NCBI RefSeq assembly: GCF_001988955.1
Contig: NZ_CP014263.1
Span: forward strand, 3,194,001 to 3,258,000
DNA length: 64,000 bases
Reading direction: 5' to 3'
DNA from: Spirosoma montaniterrae
GTDB lineage: Bacteria > Bacteroidota > Bacteroidia > Cytophagales > Spirosomataceae
The translations under genes and the position numbers were made by a program. Shown here piece by piece: positions 33,557 through 42,268 of this stretch. Positions within the stretch are counted from its first letter, which is position 1. The number at the start of each line of letters is the position of its first letter. The notes under the pieces are model-generated. The model saw only the letters and a program-made list of their open reading frames with translations, did no database searches and was not told where the DNA came from.

Positions 33557-34030
33557 TTATCGGGCAATTTCAACAACTTCAAACTCCATCACGCCAGCGG
33601 GGACTTTAATTTCGGCAACGTCGCCTACGCGCTTGCCAAGCAGCCCCTTGCCAATGGGCGACCCAACCGAAATGCGACCCGCTTTCAAATCGGCCTCTTC
33701 TTCCGAAACCAGCGTGTACGACACTTCAGCCCCGTTCTTCTTGTTTTTGATCTTCACTTTCGACAGTACCGATACCTGCGATGCGTCGATGGTCGATTCG
33801 TCGAGGACGCGGGCATTGGCGAGTACCTCTTCTAACTTCGAGATTTTCAGTTCATGAAGGCCCTGCGCATCTTTAGCAGCATCGTACTCAGCATTTTCGC
33901 TGAGGTCGCCTTTGTCGCGGGCTTCGGCAATCTGGCGGGCAATTTCAGCCCGGCCTTTTGTTTTCAGATCAGTCAGTTCAGCCTTGAGCCGATTGAGTCC
34001 TTCTTCGGTGTAATATGAAATTTTTCCCAT
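33557..34030 (-). CDS. greA: Transcript cleavage factor GreA
   Basis: A 157-residue factor that rescues backtracked RNA polymerase by stimulating RNA cleavage. The N-terminal coiled coil covers residues 1-75 ('EEGLNRLKAELTDLKT' and 'EARDKGDLSENAEYDAAKDA', with the acidic tip DLSENAEYD). The C-terminal FKBP-like domain has 'YTLVSEEEADLKAGRISVGS', then 'PIGKGLLGKRVGD' and 'VEIKVPAGVMEFEVVEI'. Length is normal. It heads the greA-HIT operon. Confidence 0.95.
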   Translation of the reverse strand: MGKISYYTEEGLNRLKAELTDLKTKGRAEIARQIAEARDKGDLSENAEYDAAKDAQGLHELKISKLEEVLANARVLDESTIDASQVSVLSKVKIKNKKNGAEVSYTLVSEEEADLKAGRISVGSPIGKGLLGKRVGDVAEIKVPAGVMEFEVVEIAR

Positions 34031-34343
34031 GATACGTGTACGGTTACTACGTTTTTCACATTGGTTCTACGGTTCTCCCTAAAAACAAAAAGAACGGTAC
34101 GCCGACCGTTCTGCATCCAAATTGGTTTTCTTTGCAGCCGCGTCAGTGTCGCCGTCGGGTTTCCGACGCGAGTGGTTCAGGAATGTGATGCGTTGATCGT
34201 CGCATTCGTTAAGGCCCTTACCAGACCGTTTATTGGCAACAAACGCGCCGGGAGCAGCGCGTTTGTGAGACAAAAATAAGCAGACTTCCGGGCTATATCA
34301 ACAAGTCGGAGCGTTTGTTGTTCAAATTTTGAGTAAGCGATAC
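34031..34343. promoter_or_regulatory. Divergent region with several hairpins between greA and fmt
   Basis: In about 310 bases I find AGAACGGT/ACCGTTCT (34091-34112), CGTCGG-GTTT-CCGACG (34153-34168), a weaker GATGCG/CGCATTC stem near 34187-34207, and ACAAACGCG/CGCGTTTGT (34239-34265). No reliable ORF is seen: two short antisense frames are present but lack coding character. It may hold a structured leader or a small RNA in addition to promoters. Confidence 0.45.
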
Positions 34344-35273
34344 ATGACAAATACCCTTCGCATCGTCTTCATGGGTACGCCCGATTTCGCCGTAGCCAGC
34401 CTGCAACGGCTTCTCAACGCGGGTTGTGCCGTCGTTGCTGCCGTCACGGCTCCCGACCGCCCGTCGGGGCGCGGTTTGCAGCTAACGCCCTCGCCCGTCA
34501 AGAAAGCCGCGCAAGCCGCTGGCCTTCCCGTGCTACAACCCGAAAAGCTGCGCAATCCCGAATTTCTGGAGCAGTTAGCCAGTTATCAGCCCGATTTGTT
34601 TGTAGTGGTCGCTTTTCGGATGTTGCCCGAACTGGTCTGGGCCATGCCACGCATTGGCACGTTCAATCTGCACGGATCGTTGCTGCCCCAGTATCGGGGA
34701 GCCGCGCCCATCAACTGGGCCATTATCAACGGCGAAACCGAAACGGGCGTCACAACCTTTTTCATCGAAAAAGAAATCGACACGGGCCAAATGATTTTTC
34801 AGGATCATGAACTCATCCGCCCCGACGATACTGCCGGTATCCTGCACGACCGGCTGATGGAACGCGGGGCCGATTTAGTACTGAAAACAGTACAGGCTAT
34901 CGAAGCGGGTGAGTATCCCCGAACCCCGCAGCCCGCTGCTACTGATCTGAAAGCTGCCCCTAAACTCAGCCGCGAAACCACGCAGATCAACTGGAACCAA
35001 CCTGCCCGCGTAGTGCGTAACTTCGTGCGCGGTCTATCGCCCTACCCTACCGCCTGGACGCTCATCAACGATAAATTTTTCAAAATCTATGCCGTTTCAG
35101 TTGCCAACGAGGCACCGGATTTTGTAGGTGAGCCAGGCATAGCTTATGCCGACCCGCACAAAAAGAAGATTATGGTTCGGGCCGCTGACGAATGGCTTTG
35201 CGTAGATGAGCTACAGGCCGAAGGCAAACGGCGCATGAGTGCCGAGGAGTTTCTGCGGGGGAATAAATTATGA
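34344..35273 (+). CDS. fmt: Methionyl-tRNA formyltransferase
   Basis: A 309-residue enzyme that formylates initiator Met-tRNA. The start MTNTLRIVFMGTPDFA at ATG 34344 is preferred over a TTG five codons upstream. The formyltransferase core has 'APDRPSGRGLQLTPSPVKKA', the catalytic 'LHGSLLPQYRGAAPINWAII', then 'GETETGVTTFFIEKEIDTG'; the C-terminal OB domain begins near residue 205 ('INWNQPARVVRNFVRGLSPY'). The final stop TGA overlaps the ATG of the LuxR-PtuA gene (35270-35273). Confidence 0.95.
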   Translation: MTNTLRIVFMGTPDFAVASLQRLLNAGCAVVAAVTAPDRPSGRGLQLTPSPVKKAAQAAGLPVLQPEKLRNPEFLEQLASYQPDLFVVVAFRMLPELVWAMPRIGTFNLHGSLLPQYRGAAPINWAIINGETETGVTTFFIEKEIDTGQMIFQDHELIRPDDTAGILHDRLMERGADLVLKTVQAIEAGEYPRTPQPAATDLKAAPKLSRETTQINWNQPARVVRNFVRGLSPYPTAWTLINDKFFKIYAVSVANEAPDFVGEPGIAYADPHKKKIMVRAADEWLCVDELQAEGKRRMSAEEFLRGNKL

Positions 35274-36832
35274 TTGTAGATTGTTGTAGATTGGTAAATA
35301 TGAAGAAAGCTATGACACCTGAAGAGTTGCTTAAAGCCGAAAACGCTTTTATACGTTTGCACAATCAGGTGCGGGCATCGTCGGAGGACGATGCCAAAGA
35401 CGAAGAACCGCAGGCATTACGCAATCTCACCAATCGGGAACGCGAAGTGATGGTGCTGATTGCCCGTGACATGTCTACCGCCGAAATCGCACAAAAACTG
35501 TCGGTCAGCGAATCGACTATTAACTCGCAACGTCGAAACCTGATGCAGAAGTTAGACGTTCGCTCGAACGTTGGCATTGCTCACTTTGCCTTTAAATACG
35601 GCCTAATTGATCCTCCTATAAACTTAATAATTGATAGATCTACCATAAACTTAATAATCGATGGATCCACTCTGCTCGCAAGCGAGTCTCAGGATCACTT
35701 TGAAAATCTGAAAGATTGCCTTCCAAACTCAATTAAGCGGATCAAAATAGTAAATTACCAAGATTTGCGTAATGTCGAATTGGTTGATATTCCGATTGAT
35801 AGTAAATGGATATTTTTAGCTGGACAAAACGGATACGGAAAAACGAGTTTGTTAAGATCTGTAGTGCTTGGTTTATTCGGATCTCACGACGAAGGGGTGA
35901 TGCTGGTAGAATCTGCGAAGACTAAGGTGGGTTTGGAATATAAGAACGATTTCTCCAACATCATCAACAACCTCTGGACACCTGATTTCAGGCCACTTGA
36001 ACACCTCGCCTGTTACGGTCCTTCCCGACTACAGATTCAATCTAAAATGAGTCAAAACGAAGTAGCTGAAAAAAGCACTACAACGTATGGCTTATTTAAC
36101 CCTGATGGCATTCTGCTCAATATAGAGACGAAGCTCATAGAGTGGCATCTCGAAAAGAACGAGCAGTTGAATCAGGTCAAAACCCTTTTTCGTGAAGTTA
36201 TTCCTGCATTAGCCGATATCATCATCCAGAAAAATGAACAGGATGACTATGAGGTTCTCTACGTAGAACGGGCTGAAGACGGTGAAGGCACTACGTTTGA
36301 CCCTGTACCTTTTGAGAAGTTAGCGGCTGGCTTTCGGAGCATCATCGGTTTGATTGGCGATTTATTGATTCGCTTTATTCGTAAACAGCCCGATGTGAAA
36401 CAGTTGTCGGATTTGGCAGGTATTGTGCTGATTGATGAGTTAGAAAATCACCTGCATCCGAAATGGCAGTATCAGCTACCTACGCTATTGTCTAAGGCGT
36501 TTCCAAACATTCAGTTTATTGCCGCAACGCACAGCGTTATTCCTATACTTGGTGCACCAAAGAACTCAGTATTTTTAAAGCTCAACCGCTCCAAAGAAAA
36601 AGGCATTACGGTTGAACGGATTGATATTGACGTAGCGAATTTGCTCCCTAACAGCATTCTCACGTCGCCGATTTTTGACATGGAGACAATCAGGCCGATT
36701 GCGAACGAAGACGTGGGGCTATTGAGAACAGAAGACACGTATACTGAGGTGGTTGCAAATGACGAAATCGATAAACAGCTTCGTGAGCTTGCTAAAGACC
36801 CTTCTCAGTATCCCCCACTTCTTCAGGAGTAA
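35270..36832 (+). CDS. ptuA: LuxR-type HTH fused to a PtuA-like AAA ATPase (Septu)
   Basis: A 520-residue fusion. Residues 53-112 ('LTNREREVMVLIARDMSTAE', 'IAQKLSVSESTINSQRRNLM') are a LuxR/GerE DNA-binding domain. Residues 155-520 are an SMC/ABC-type ATPase: start 'IKRIKIVNYQDLRNVEL', Walker A GQNGYGKTS (185-193), signature-like 'KLAAGFRSIIGL' (350-361), Walker B IVLIDE (385-390) with LENHLHP, and the switch His in ATHS (His421). Between them, residues 118-134 hold a nine-residue duplication (NLIIDRSTI/NLIIDGSTL). The gene begins inside the fmt stop (ATGA); Met11 at 35300 is an alternative start. The HNH nuclease follows 5 bases later, the arrangement of PtuAB. PtuA normally has no HTH domain. 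The A/T-rich ATPase part suggests horizontal transfer. Confidence 0.85.
   Translation: MIVDCCRLVNMKKAMTPEELLKAENAFIRLHNQVRASSEDDAKDEEPQALRNLTNREREVMVLIARDMSTAEIAQKLSVSESTINSQRRNLMQKLDVRSNVGIAHFAFKYGLIDPPINLIIDRSTINLIIDGSTLLASESQDHFENLKDCLPNSIKRIKIVNYQDLRNVELVDIPIDSKWIFLAGQNGYGKTSLLRSVVLGLFGSHDEGVMLVESAKTKVGLEYKNDFSNIINNLWTPDFRPLEHLACYGPSRLQIQSKMSQNEVAEKSTTTYGLFNPDGILLNIETKLIEWHLEKNEQLNQVKTLFREVIPALADIIIQKNEQDDYEVLYVERAEDGEGTTFDPVPFEKLAAGFRSIIGLIGDLLIRFIRKQPDVKQLSDLAGIVLIDELENHLHPKWQYQLPTLLSKAFPNIQFIAATHSVIPILGAPKNSVFLKLNRSKEKGITVERIDIDVANLLPNSILTSPIFDMETIRPIANEDVGLLRTEDTYTEVVANDEIDKQLRELAKDPSQYPPLLQE
35618..35670 (+). repeat. 26-bp near-exact direct duplication at the domain junction
   Basis: Two copies, 35618-35643 and 35645-35670, begin ATAAACTTAATAAT and differ at three positions, with a period of 27. 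In-frame translation gives a nine-residue repeat. They sit exactly between the HTH and ATPase domains. Confidence 0.85.
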
Positions 36833-36837
36833 TTTTC

Positions 36838-37728
36838 ATGATTCGCGTTATTAAAGATTTCAATAATCCACCTGCCGGGCTTCTCAGCGAGTCATGCCGA
36901 ACACACCAACAAAAGGCCCTTATTGAGAAGGCTGAGCATAACTTTAGTGGTCATTATTATCGTGACGCTACGATTGAGACGTTGCAAAACATATACAAGA
37001 ACAAGTGTGGTTATTGCAGAACAGACGTTTCGACAGGAGCTTCGTGGCGTGTAGATCATTACCGACCTAAAGCGCGCGTCAAAGACTCTCCAGACCATGA
37101 CGGTTACTATTGGCTGGCCTATGAATGGAGCAACCTGATTCTAAGCTGCGAAAAATGTAACGGGAGAAAGCAGCACAATTTTCCTTTAGAAAATGAAGCC
37201 TGCCGCGTTTCTGCACCCACACCTGGCATTAACGGCTTACCAACAGATGATTATTGCAGGGCTGATAAGGCTATATTAGTTAGTGAAAGTCCACTATTGC
37301 TCAACCCCGAATTAGACGACCCAGACGAGCATTTGCGTTTCCTACCCAATGGGACGGTTCAGGGAAAAACGCGAAAAGGCGAAAAATCTATTGAGTTGTA
37401 TTTCCTGTGGCGAGATAAACTTATAACAGATCGAAAGAACATGACTGATGACGTGTTGGAGAAGCTAAAAAAGCATCTTACAAAATACCTTAAGGGGGAG
37501 ATTGATGAGAAAACGTATCGCTACGTTATGCAGGACGTTTATGAAGAAGCGTCCTTGAATTGTCAGCCCGACAGAGCTTACTCACACGTAGCTACTGCCA
37601 TGTTCAATAATTTTGACAGCTTTGTGGTGTCTCAGTTTCCCGCCAATCAGCAGCCATACATCAGCCAAAGTTTTCAATTTTATCAGCAGGGTAAATTGTG
37701 GCCTTTCCCAAAACAAACTAACCTTTAA
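36838..37728 (+). CDS. ptuB: PtuB-like HNH endonuclease (Septu)
   Basis: A 296-residue HNH nuclease. The core is 'KNKCGYCRTD' (Cys57, Cys60), 'WRVDHYRPKARV' (Asp73, His74), 'YEWSNLILSCEKCNGRKQHN' (Asn99, Cys104, Cys107, Lys111), giving a zinc-supported beta-beta-alpha-metal site. The N-terminal 'MIRVIKDFNNPPAGLLSESC' and the helical C-terminal half are typical of PtuB and of the related nucleases in Septu-type retron effectors. The gene follows the ATPase by 5 bases and is expected to cut phage DNA or host tRNA/DNA on activation; the target is unknown. No reverse transcriptase gene is near, so it is not a retron. Confidence 0.85.
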   Translation: MIRVIKDFNNPPAGLLSESCRTHQQKALIEKAEHNFSGHYYRDATIETLQNIYKNKCGYCRTDVSTGASWRVDHYRPKARVKDSPDHDGYYWLAYEWSNLILSCEKCNGRKQHNFPLENEACRVSAPTPGINGLPTDDYCRADKAILVSESPLLLNPELDDPDEHLRFLPNGTVQGKTRKGEKSIELYFLWRDKLITDRKNMTDDVLEKLKKHLTKYLKGEIDEKTYRYVMQDVYEEASLNCQPDRAYSHVATAMFNNFDSFVVSQFPANQQPYISQSFQFYQQGKLWPFPKQTNL

Positions 37729-37739
37729 TCTTTTGTACC

Positions 37740-38765
37740 ATGTTGTGCTGTTTACGACTTGTATTATCCCTAATTGGTTGCATCGCTTTGACAGGTAACG
37801 CGCACGCCCAAACCACCGAAACGTATGCCGAGAAACTTGGCTTTCCGAAGGGCAAAAAAGTGATTATTCTGCACGTTGACGACGCGGGCATGAGTGCCGA
37901 GTCGAACGCGGGCACGATTAACGCGCTCGATAAGGGCATTGCCAACTCTACCAGCGTTATGATGCCCTGCGGGTGGGTGCCGCAGTTTTTCGACTATCTG
38001 AAGAAAAAGCCCGCCACCGACGCGGGCGTTCACCTGACGCTGACTTCCGAGTGGGATGCTTACCGCTGGAGCCCAGTGGTAGGTTGCAAAACCGCCCCCG
38101 GCCTGTGCGACGAGCAGGGCGCATTCTGGCACAACGTGGCCCAGGTGGTTGAACACGCCACCGCCGACGAGGTAGAACTGGAGATTCGGGCGCAGTTGGC
38201 GCGATACCGGGCGTTTGGGTTGGAGCCTACACACATGGACTCGCACATGGGTACGCTGTTTCAGCCCAAGTTTGTGCTGCGCTATGCCAAAGTGGCGATG
38301 GAAGAGAAAATTCCGGTGCTGTTTCCGGGTGGTCATGCCACATTGATTATGAAAACCAGCAACATACCGCCCGCTCAGCAGCAATTGGCCCGGCAGGTGG
38401 GCAAGCAGCTTTGGGATGCGGGCCTGCCCGTATTAGACGACATAGACGGCAGCAGTTACGGCTGGAATCTGCCCGCCACCACACCAAACACAGACAAAAA
38501 TCTGCAAGCCCACAAAACGCAGAAATACATCGAATTGCTGAAAGCTGCCCAACCCGGCCTGACGTACATCATCATGCACTGCACGGCACCTTCGTCCACC
38601 TTCGACCAAATCAGCACCTCCAGCCAAACCCGCAAAGGCGACATGCTCGCTATGATGGACCCGGCCCTGCGGTCGTTCATCGAAAAAGAAGGAATCATCC
38701 TGACCACCTGGCGCGAATTAATGGAACGACGCAATAAATTAAAGAGTGAAAGAGCGAAAGAGTGA
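37740..38765 (+). CDS. Exported YdjC/ChbG-like carbohydrate deacetylase
   Basis: A 341-residue protein with a signal peptide (residues 1-23, ending AHAQ). The YdjC fold has the metal site 'KKVIILHVDDAGMSAESNAG' (HVDDAG), 'TSVMMPCGWVPQFFDYLKKK' and 'DAGVHLTLTSEWDAYRW', then 'HMDSHMGTLFQPKFV' with a second His site. These enzymes remove acetyl groups from chitooligosaccharides or related glycans. The C-terminal RNKLKSERAKE is encoded by the start of the repeat element at 38741, so the natural end of the protein has probably been replaced. Confidence 0.82.
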   Translation: MLCCLRLVLSLIGCIALTGNAHAQTTETYAEKLGFPKGKKVIILHVDDAGMSAESNAGTINALDKGIANSTSVMMPCGWVPQFFDYLKKKPATDAGVHLTLTSEWDAYRWSPVVGCKTAPGLCDEQGAFWHNVAQVVEHATADEVELEIRAQLARYRAFGLEPTHMDSHMGTLFQPKFVLRYAKVAMEEKIPVLFPGGHATLIMKTSNIPPAQQQLARQVGKQLWDAGLPVLDDIDGSSYGWNLPATTPNTDKNLQAHKTQKYIELLKAAQPGLTYIIMHCTAPSSTFDQISTSSQTRKGDMLAMMDPALRSFIEKEGIILTTWRELMERRNKLKSERAKE

Positions 38766-38827
38766 AAGAGTGGCTGCTGATTGGAGCCATTCTTTCACTC
38801 TTTCGCTCTTTCATTCTTTCGCTCTTT
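38741..38827. repeat. Composite inverted repeat, GTGAAAGA type
   Basis: The left arm (38741-38773) has four AAAGAGTG/AAAGAGCG octamers. The right arm (38788-38827) has five complementary units such as CTTTCACT and CTTTCGCT. The left arm lies in the last codons of the YdjC gene and the right arm ends at the folA ATG. Confidence 0.85.
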
Positions 38828-39340
38828 ATGAATACGAAAATAAGCCTGATTGCCGCCGTAGCGCAGAACGGCGTTATTGGTTGTACAAATGCCGGAGGGA
38901 AGCCCGATATGCCGTGGCACCTGCCCGATGATTTCGCCTATTTCAAACGCAAGACCCTCCACCATCCGATCATCATGGGCCGCAAATCGCTCGATGCGCT
39001 TGGCAAGCCCCTACCAAAACGCGACAACATCGTACTCACGCGCAACAAGGGTTTTCAGGCTGAGGGCGTCACGGTTGTGCATACATTAGATGACGCCATT
39101 AAAACCGCCAAAGCCATTAACCAGCACGAAATTTTTGTGATTGGTGGAGCTGAAATCTACGCGATGGCCCTACCCACTGCCACGAACCTTTATCTAACCG
39201 AAATTCAGAAAACTTACGACGGCGACGCCCGTTTCCCCAATTTCGACCGCGCTGAGTGGGAAGAAGTTCACCGCCAACACCACCCTGCCGACGACCGACA
39301 CGAAACGGCTTTCGATTTTGTTGAATATGCCCGTAGATAA
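38828..39340 (+). CDS. folA: Dihydrofolate reductase
   Basis: A 170-residue enzyme that reduces dihydrofolate with NADPH. The start MNTKISLIAAVAQNGVIGC at ATG 38828 is at the edge of the repeat; a frame that continues upstream to 38762 only translates the repeat. Blocks are 'KPDMPWHLPDDFAYFKRKTL' (PWHLPxD with the active-site acid), 'HHPIIMGRKSLDALGKPLPK' and 'IFVIGGAEIYAMALPTATNL' (GGxxIY). Length and order are normal. PabB and PabC of the same pathway are elsewhere in the window. Confidence 0.95.
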   Translation: MNTKISLIAAVAQNGVIGCTNAGGKPDMPWHLPDDFAYFKRKTLHHPIIMGRKSLDALGKPLPKRDNIVLTRNKGFQAEGVTVVHTLDDAIKTAKAINQHEIFVIGGAEIYAMALPTATNLYLTEIQKTYDGDARFPNFDRAEWEEVHRQHHPADDRHETAFDFVEYARR

Positions 39341-39379
39341 CGAAAGCTGGTCATGCTGACCAGCCTTCGTTTAGTTTGT

Positions 39380-39904
39380 TTAGTTTTCTGAATCGAGGAT
39401 TTTCTTTTTCTCTTTCTCGAACTCGTCTTTTGTTATAATACCCTCGTCGAGCAGTTTTTTCAGATCGCGGAGTTTGTCGGTTTTTGACGGCGAAACAGAC
39501 GCCGGTGCCGCGTCATTCGCCAGCGACATGGGCGCGAGCGTCGGGTTGCCGGAGCCGCCCGCAGGAACCAGTTCATAAGTACGGCCTGGGTTGTATTTCA
39601 TTGTCCACAGGAAGGGAAACAGAAAAAAGATACCGCCAATAATTGCCCCGGCGTCTGCCCGCTCATCACGTGAAAATGAGGTATTTAATGGCTCATATCC
39701 TTCTTTTTCTAACCGAACAAACGTGGTAGAACCAACAATCTTCGTGTCAGAATGGGTGTAGGGAGTTGTTCCGACTAACGAACTGTTCAAATACAGTTTA
39801 GCCCCGCTGGGGTTCGATTGAATGACCGTTGAACTGGCACAGCTTTCGAGCAGAATCAAAGCCGCCAGAGCCAGCGGCAGTATACGCATTTTCTGTTGAT
39901 GCAT
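39380..39904 (-). CDS. PEGA-domain lipoprotein with C-terminal SHOCT helix pair
   Basis: A 174-residue protein with a lipoprotein signal (lipobox LLESC at about residue 22). Residues about 25-75 are a PEGA-like beta domain ('IQSNPSGAKLYLNSSLVGTT' followed by 'YEPLNTSF'). A hydrophobic glycine-rich helix ('GAIIGGIFFLFPFLWTM', about 90-106) follows, and the tail 'DKLRDLKKLLDEGIITKDEF' is a SHOCT domain. Starts at Met1 or Met6 are possible. SHOCT helices mediate oligomerisation; the role of the protein is unknown. Confidence 0.78.
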   Translation of the reverse strand: MHQQKMRILPLALAALILLESCASSTVIQSNPSGAKLYLNSSLVGTTPYTHSDTKIVGSTTFVRLEKEGYEPLNTSFSRDERADAGAIIGGIFFLFPFLWTMKYNPGRTYELVPAGGSGNPTLAPMSLANDAAPASVSPSKTDKLRDLKKLLDEGIITKDEFEKEKKKILDSEN

Positions 39905-40068
39905 TGTCGTAAAAAAGAGTGGTTTTCAGTTATGCAAGTTTAGACATATTTACTATTCTAATCCATATCTGTCACCGTAATAATGTTAGATTGAACACAA
40001 ACCCTGGTAATACATCTTCTCCCCACAGCGCGTTCAGAAAACCATGAACACAGTAACCTGCGCCACCG
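39905..40068. other. Intergenic stretch without recognised features
   Basis: About 164 bases on the minus-strand side of two genes. No ORF, hairpin or promoter consensus stood out. Confidence 0.3.
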
Positions 40069-42144
40069 TCAGCCCTTCATAAACCGCACCAGCCCAACCT
40101 CGATCAGCAGAAATGCCAGTGCAGCCAGCAGAAAATATTTCCACAGACTACGACCTACATTTTCCTGCTCAAGCACCTGCACAAAGTCGCCATCCTGAAT
40201 GCTGTCGAAAACTTCGACGTTGGGCTGATTGGCAAATGCCCGGCGTAGCTCGTCTGCCGAGTAAAAATCCATGGCCGATTCCTGATGACTGTGGTTGAAG
40301 GCCAGAAGCCTCTCGGTTTTGCCCGCGCTGTTCTGCAATTCGTAATAACCCGCTTCCACCTCCTGCCCGGCTGCGAGTTCGTTGCTCTTCGGCATTTCGA
40401 GCAGAAGCTGATTGCCTACTACGCGCTGTATCGGTATGATTTCCAGCTTATTACGTTTTAACTTATACACGGCCCGTTCGGCTGGATTGGTAATCGGCAC
40501 TGTTAGCAGTCCTTCTTCAAATGAGTAGGCCGTGCGCTGCGCCCGAACGCTCAACGCAGCCATTTTATACATCACCGGCACAAACAGCGCGTGTTCGGCC
40601 AGATTGCCGTAAGTACTGCTTAACGGATTCGCCAGCATATATACGTTACCGCCGTTGCCCACCCGCGACTGAGTCAGTAGCGGACTACCGTCGCGCAGTG
40701 TCAACAGCCGGTCGCCTGCATTCCAACGCCATACCGGAGCGGCTGAAGGCAGGTTGAGCGGCTCTGACTGATAGCTCTGCTGAAATACATCGCGGAAAAA
40801 CGGACTGCGCCGGTCGGGTTCAGCGATGGGCAATAGGGTTGGGTCTGACGACTGAAGGCCAGCGGTTTGTAGACCCGTGATGCCCAACGAACTCAAAAAC
40901 GGTCCATACGATGCAGCATCGGGGGCCGACGGTGGAACAATGGTCAGGCTACCACCCTGTCGTACAAACCGTTCGAGTTCGCTGCGGAGCGTGCCCGACA
41001 CCTGCGAAACACCTTCAAGCACCACCAGGTCAGTTTCGCGGAGTTGGCCCACGTCGAAATTTTGCGCGCTGAAACTCCGGCGCACAAACAGGCTATCATC
41101 TGAGTACACCGCATTCACATAATCAGTGGCGGCTTTTTGCTCGTAGAGGTGCAGCACCCGCACGGCAGGCGAAGCTTCGATCACGAAAAAGTACTCGTTA
41201 TCGAACGTAATCGGGAAATCTTCAAACACAACCCGGCCCCGGTGGTAACCTTTGGACGTAACGTTAAAATTCAGCGAAACCGTAGTTGACCCTCCTGGCG
41301 GCAGCGACGCCGATGCCGTAGATGTCTGCGTATCATCGAGATACAATCGAATCGGCAGGTTTTTTACGTTCTCACGCCCACCGTTGGTCAGCTTCACATT
41401 CAGGCTGTTGTTCTGCATCTCACGAATAAACGGCGTACTGAGCCATACCGAATCAACATACACATTTTTGGTTGGCTCCGCATCGAGTGGTACGATAAAC
41501 AGCCGGTCGGTCGTGTCAATTTTCAGCCGGGAGAGATCACCAACGGTGCTTTTCTGAAAATCGGAAAACCAGAATAACTGATTACGCCCGCCCGGATTCA
41601 AACTTGCCAGCAGATTCCGCTGCCGCCGATAAACGGTTTCGAGCGTGCGGGGTGTATGCGCAAATCGAATGGCGGTAATGCGGTCGCGCACCGACTCGGC
41701 GGTGCCAGCCTGTTGCTCAGCCGCCGAGAAATCGTTGGTCAGCAGTTGCAGTGAGGTAGCGTTGCGAAACAGCGTCAGCAGTTCGTCTAACTTACCCGTA
41801 GCGATGTCGAGGTAACGTTTTTCATTTCGCTCATTCTGCATACTGTACGAATTATCGACATACAGGCTCGTAACGCCTTGCCTCGACAGGCCCAGTTTGC
41901 TTTTGCTGGGCAAAAACGGCTGCGCAAACGCCAGCACCAAACAGGCCAGAAACAAACAGCGGGCCGCCAGAATAAGCCAGTGTTTTAGCCGCCGAAACGA
42001 TTTGGTTTCGGTTTGCACAGTACGCAGGAGAGCAACATTCGTAAAAAACACCCGGCGCGTTCGGCGGAAGTTGAATAGATGAATGGCAATCGGAACCGAA
42101 ACGGCCAGCAGGCCGAACAGAAATGACGGATATAGGAAATTCAT
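40069..42144 (-). CDS. BatA-domain / von Willebrand A membrane protein
   Basis: A 691-residue inner-membrane protein. The N-terminal 'FLYPSFLFGLLAVSVPIAIH' and 'FNFRRTRRVFFTNVALLRTV' define the BatA (aerotolerance-related) leader with two membrane helices (about 5-25 and 58-78). A von Willebrand A domain follows, with the metal-site start 'VTSLYVDNSYSMQNERNEKR'. A middle beta-sandwich (CARDB-like, about 230-310), a GATase-like segment (about 330-480) and a last helix (about 667-685) complete the usual 'BatA and vWA' architecture of Bacteroidota. Its role in the Bat/MoxR-type system is not settled; partner moxR/bat genes are not in this window. Confidence 0.8.
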   Translation of the reverse strand: MNFLYPSFLFGLLAVSVPIAIHLFNFRRTRRVFFTNVALLRTVQTETKSFRRLKHWLILAARCLFLACLVLAFAQPFLPSKSKLGLSRQGVTSLYVDNSYSMQNERNEKRYLDIATGKLDELLTLFRNATSLQLLTNDFSAAEQQAGTAESVRDRITAIRFAHTPRTLETVYRRQRNLLASLNPGGRNQLFWFSDFQKSTVGDLSRLKIDTTDRLFIVPLDAEPTKNVYVDSVWLSTPFIREMQNNSLNVKLTNGGRENVKNLPIRLYLDDTQTSTASASLPPGGSTTVSLNFNVTSKGYHRGRVVFEDFPITFDNEYFFVIEASPAVRVLHLYEQKAATDYVNAVYSDDSLFVRRSFSAQNFDVGQLRETDLVVLEGVSQVSGTLRSELERFVRQGGSLTIVPPSAPDAASYGPFLSSLGITGLQTAGLQSSDPTLLPIAEPDRRSPFFRDVFQQSYQSEPLNLPSAAPVWRWNAGDRLLTLRDGSPLLTQSRVGNGGNVYMLANPLSSTYGNLAEHALFVPVMYKMAALSVRAQRTAYSFEEGLLTVPITNPAERAVYKLKRNKLEIIPIQRVVGNQLLLEMPKSNELAAGQEVEAGYYELQNSAGKTERLLAFNHSHQESAMDFYSADELRRAFANQPNVEVFDSIQDGDFVQVLEQENVGRSLWKYFLLAALAFLLIEVGLVRFMKG

Positions 42145-42268
42145 TCAGGCTGATTTAATCAGGTAGCACGTTGGCGGTCAGATATAGCTGACGTTACACA
42201 AATAACGCACCAGAACCACTCTTTGGTTTTTCGCTACTAAAGTTAAGTTGGCTTTCGGTGGTTTAGGT

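Noticed and set aside
33160..33582. Longer HIT start at 33582
   Set aside because: It would overlap greA by 26 bases and the family starts at MPTIFSRI; 33549 is used.
36838..37728. HNH gene as part of a retron (Septu-type effector)
   Set aside because: No reverse transcriptase gene or msr/msd-like sequence is visible within several kb, so a stand-alone Septu system is the simpler reading.
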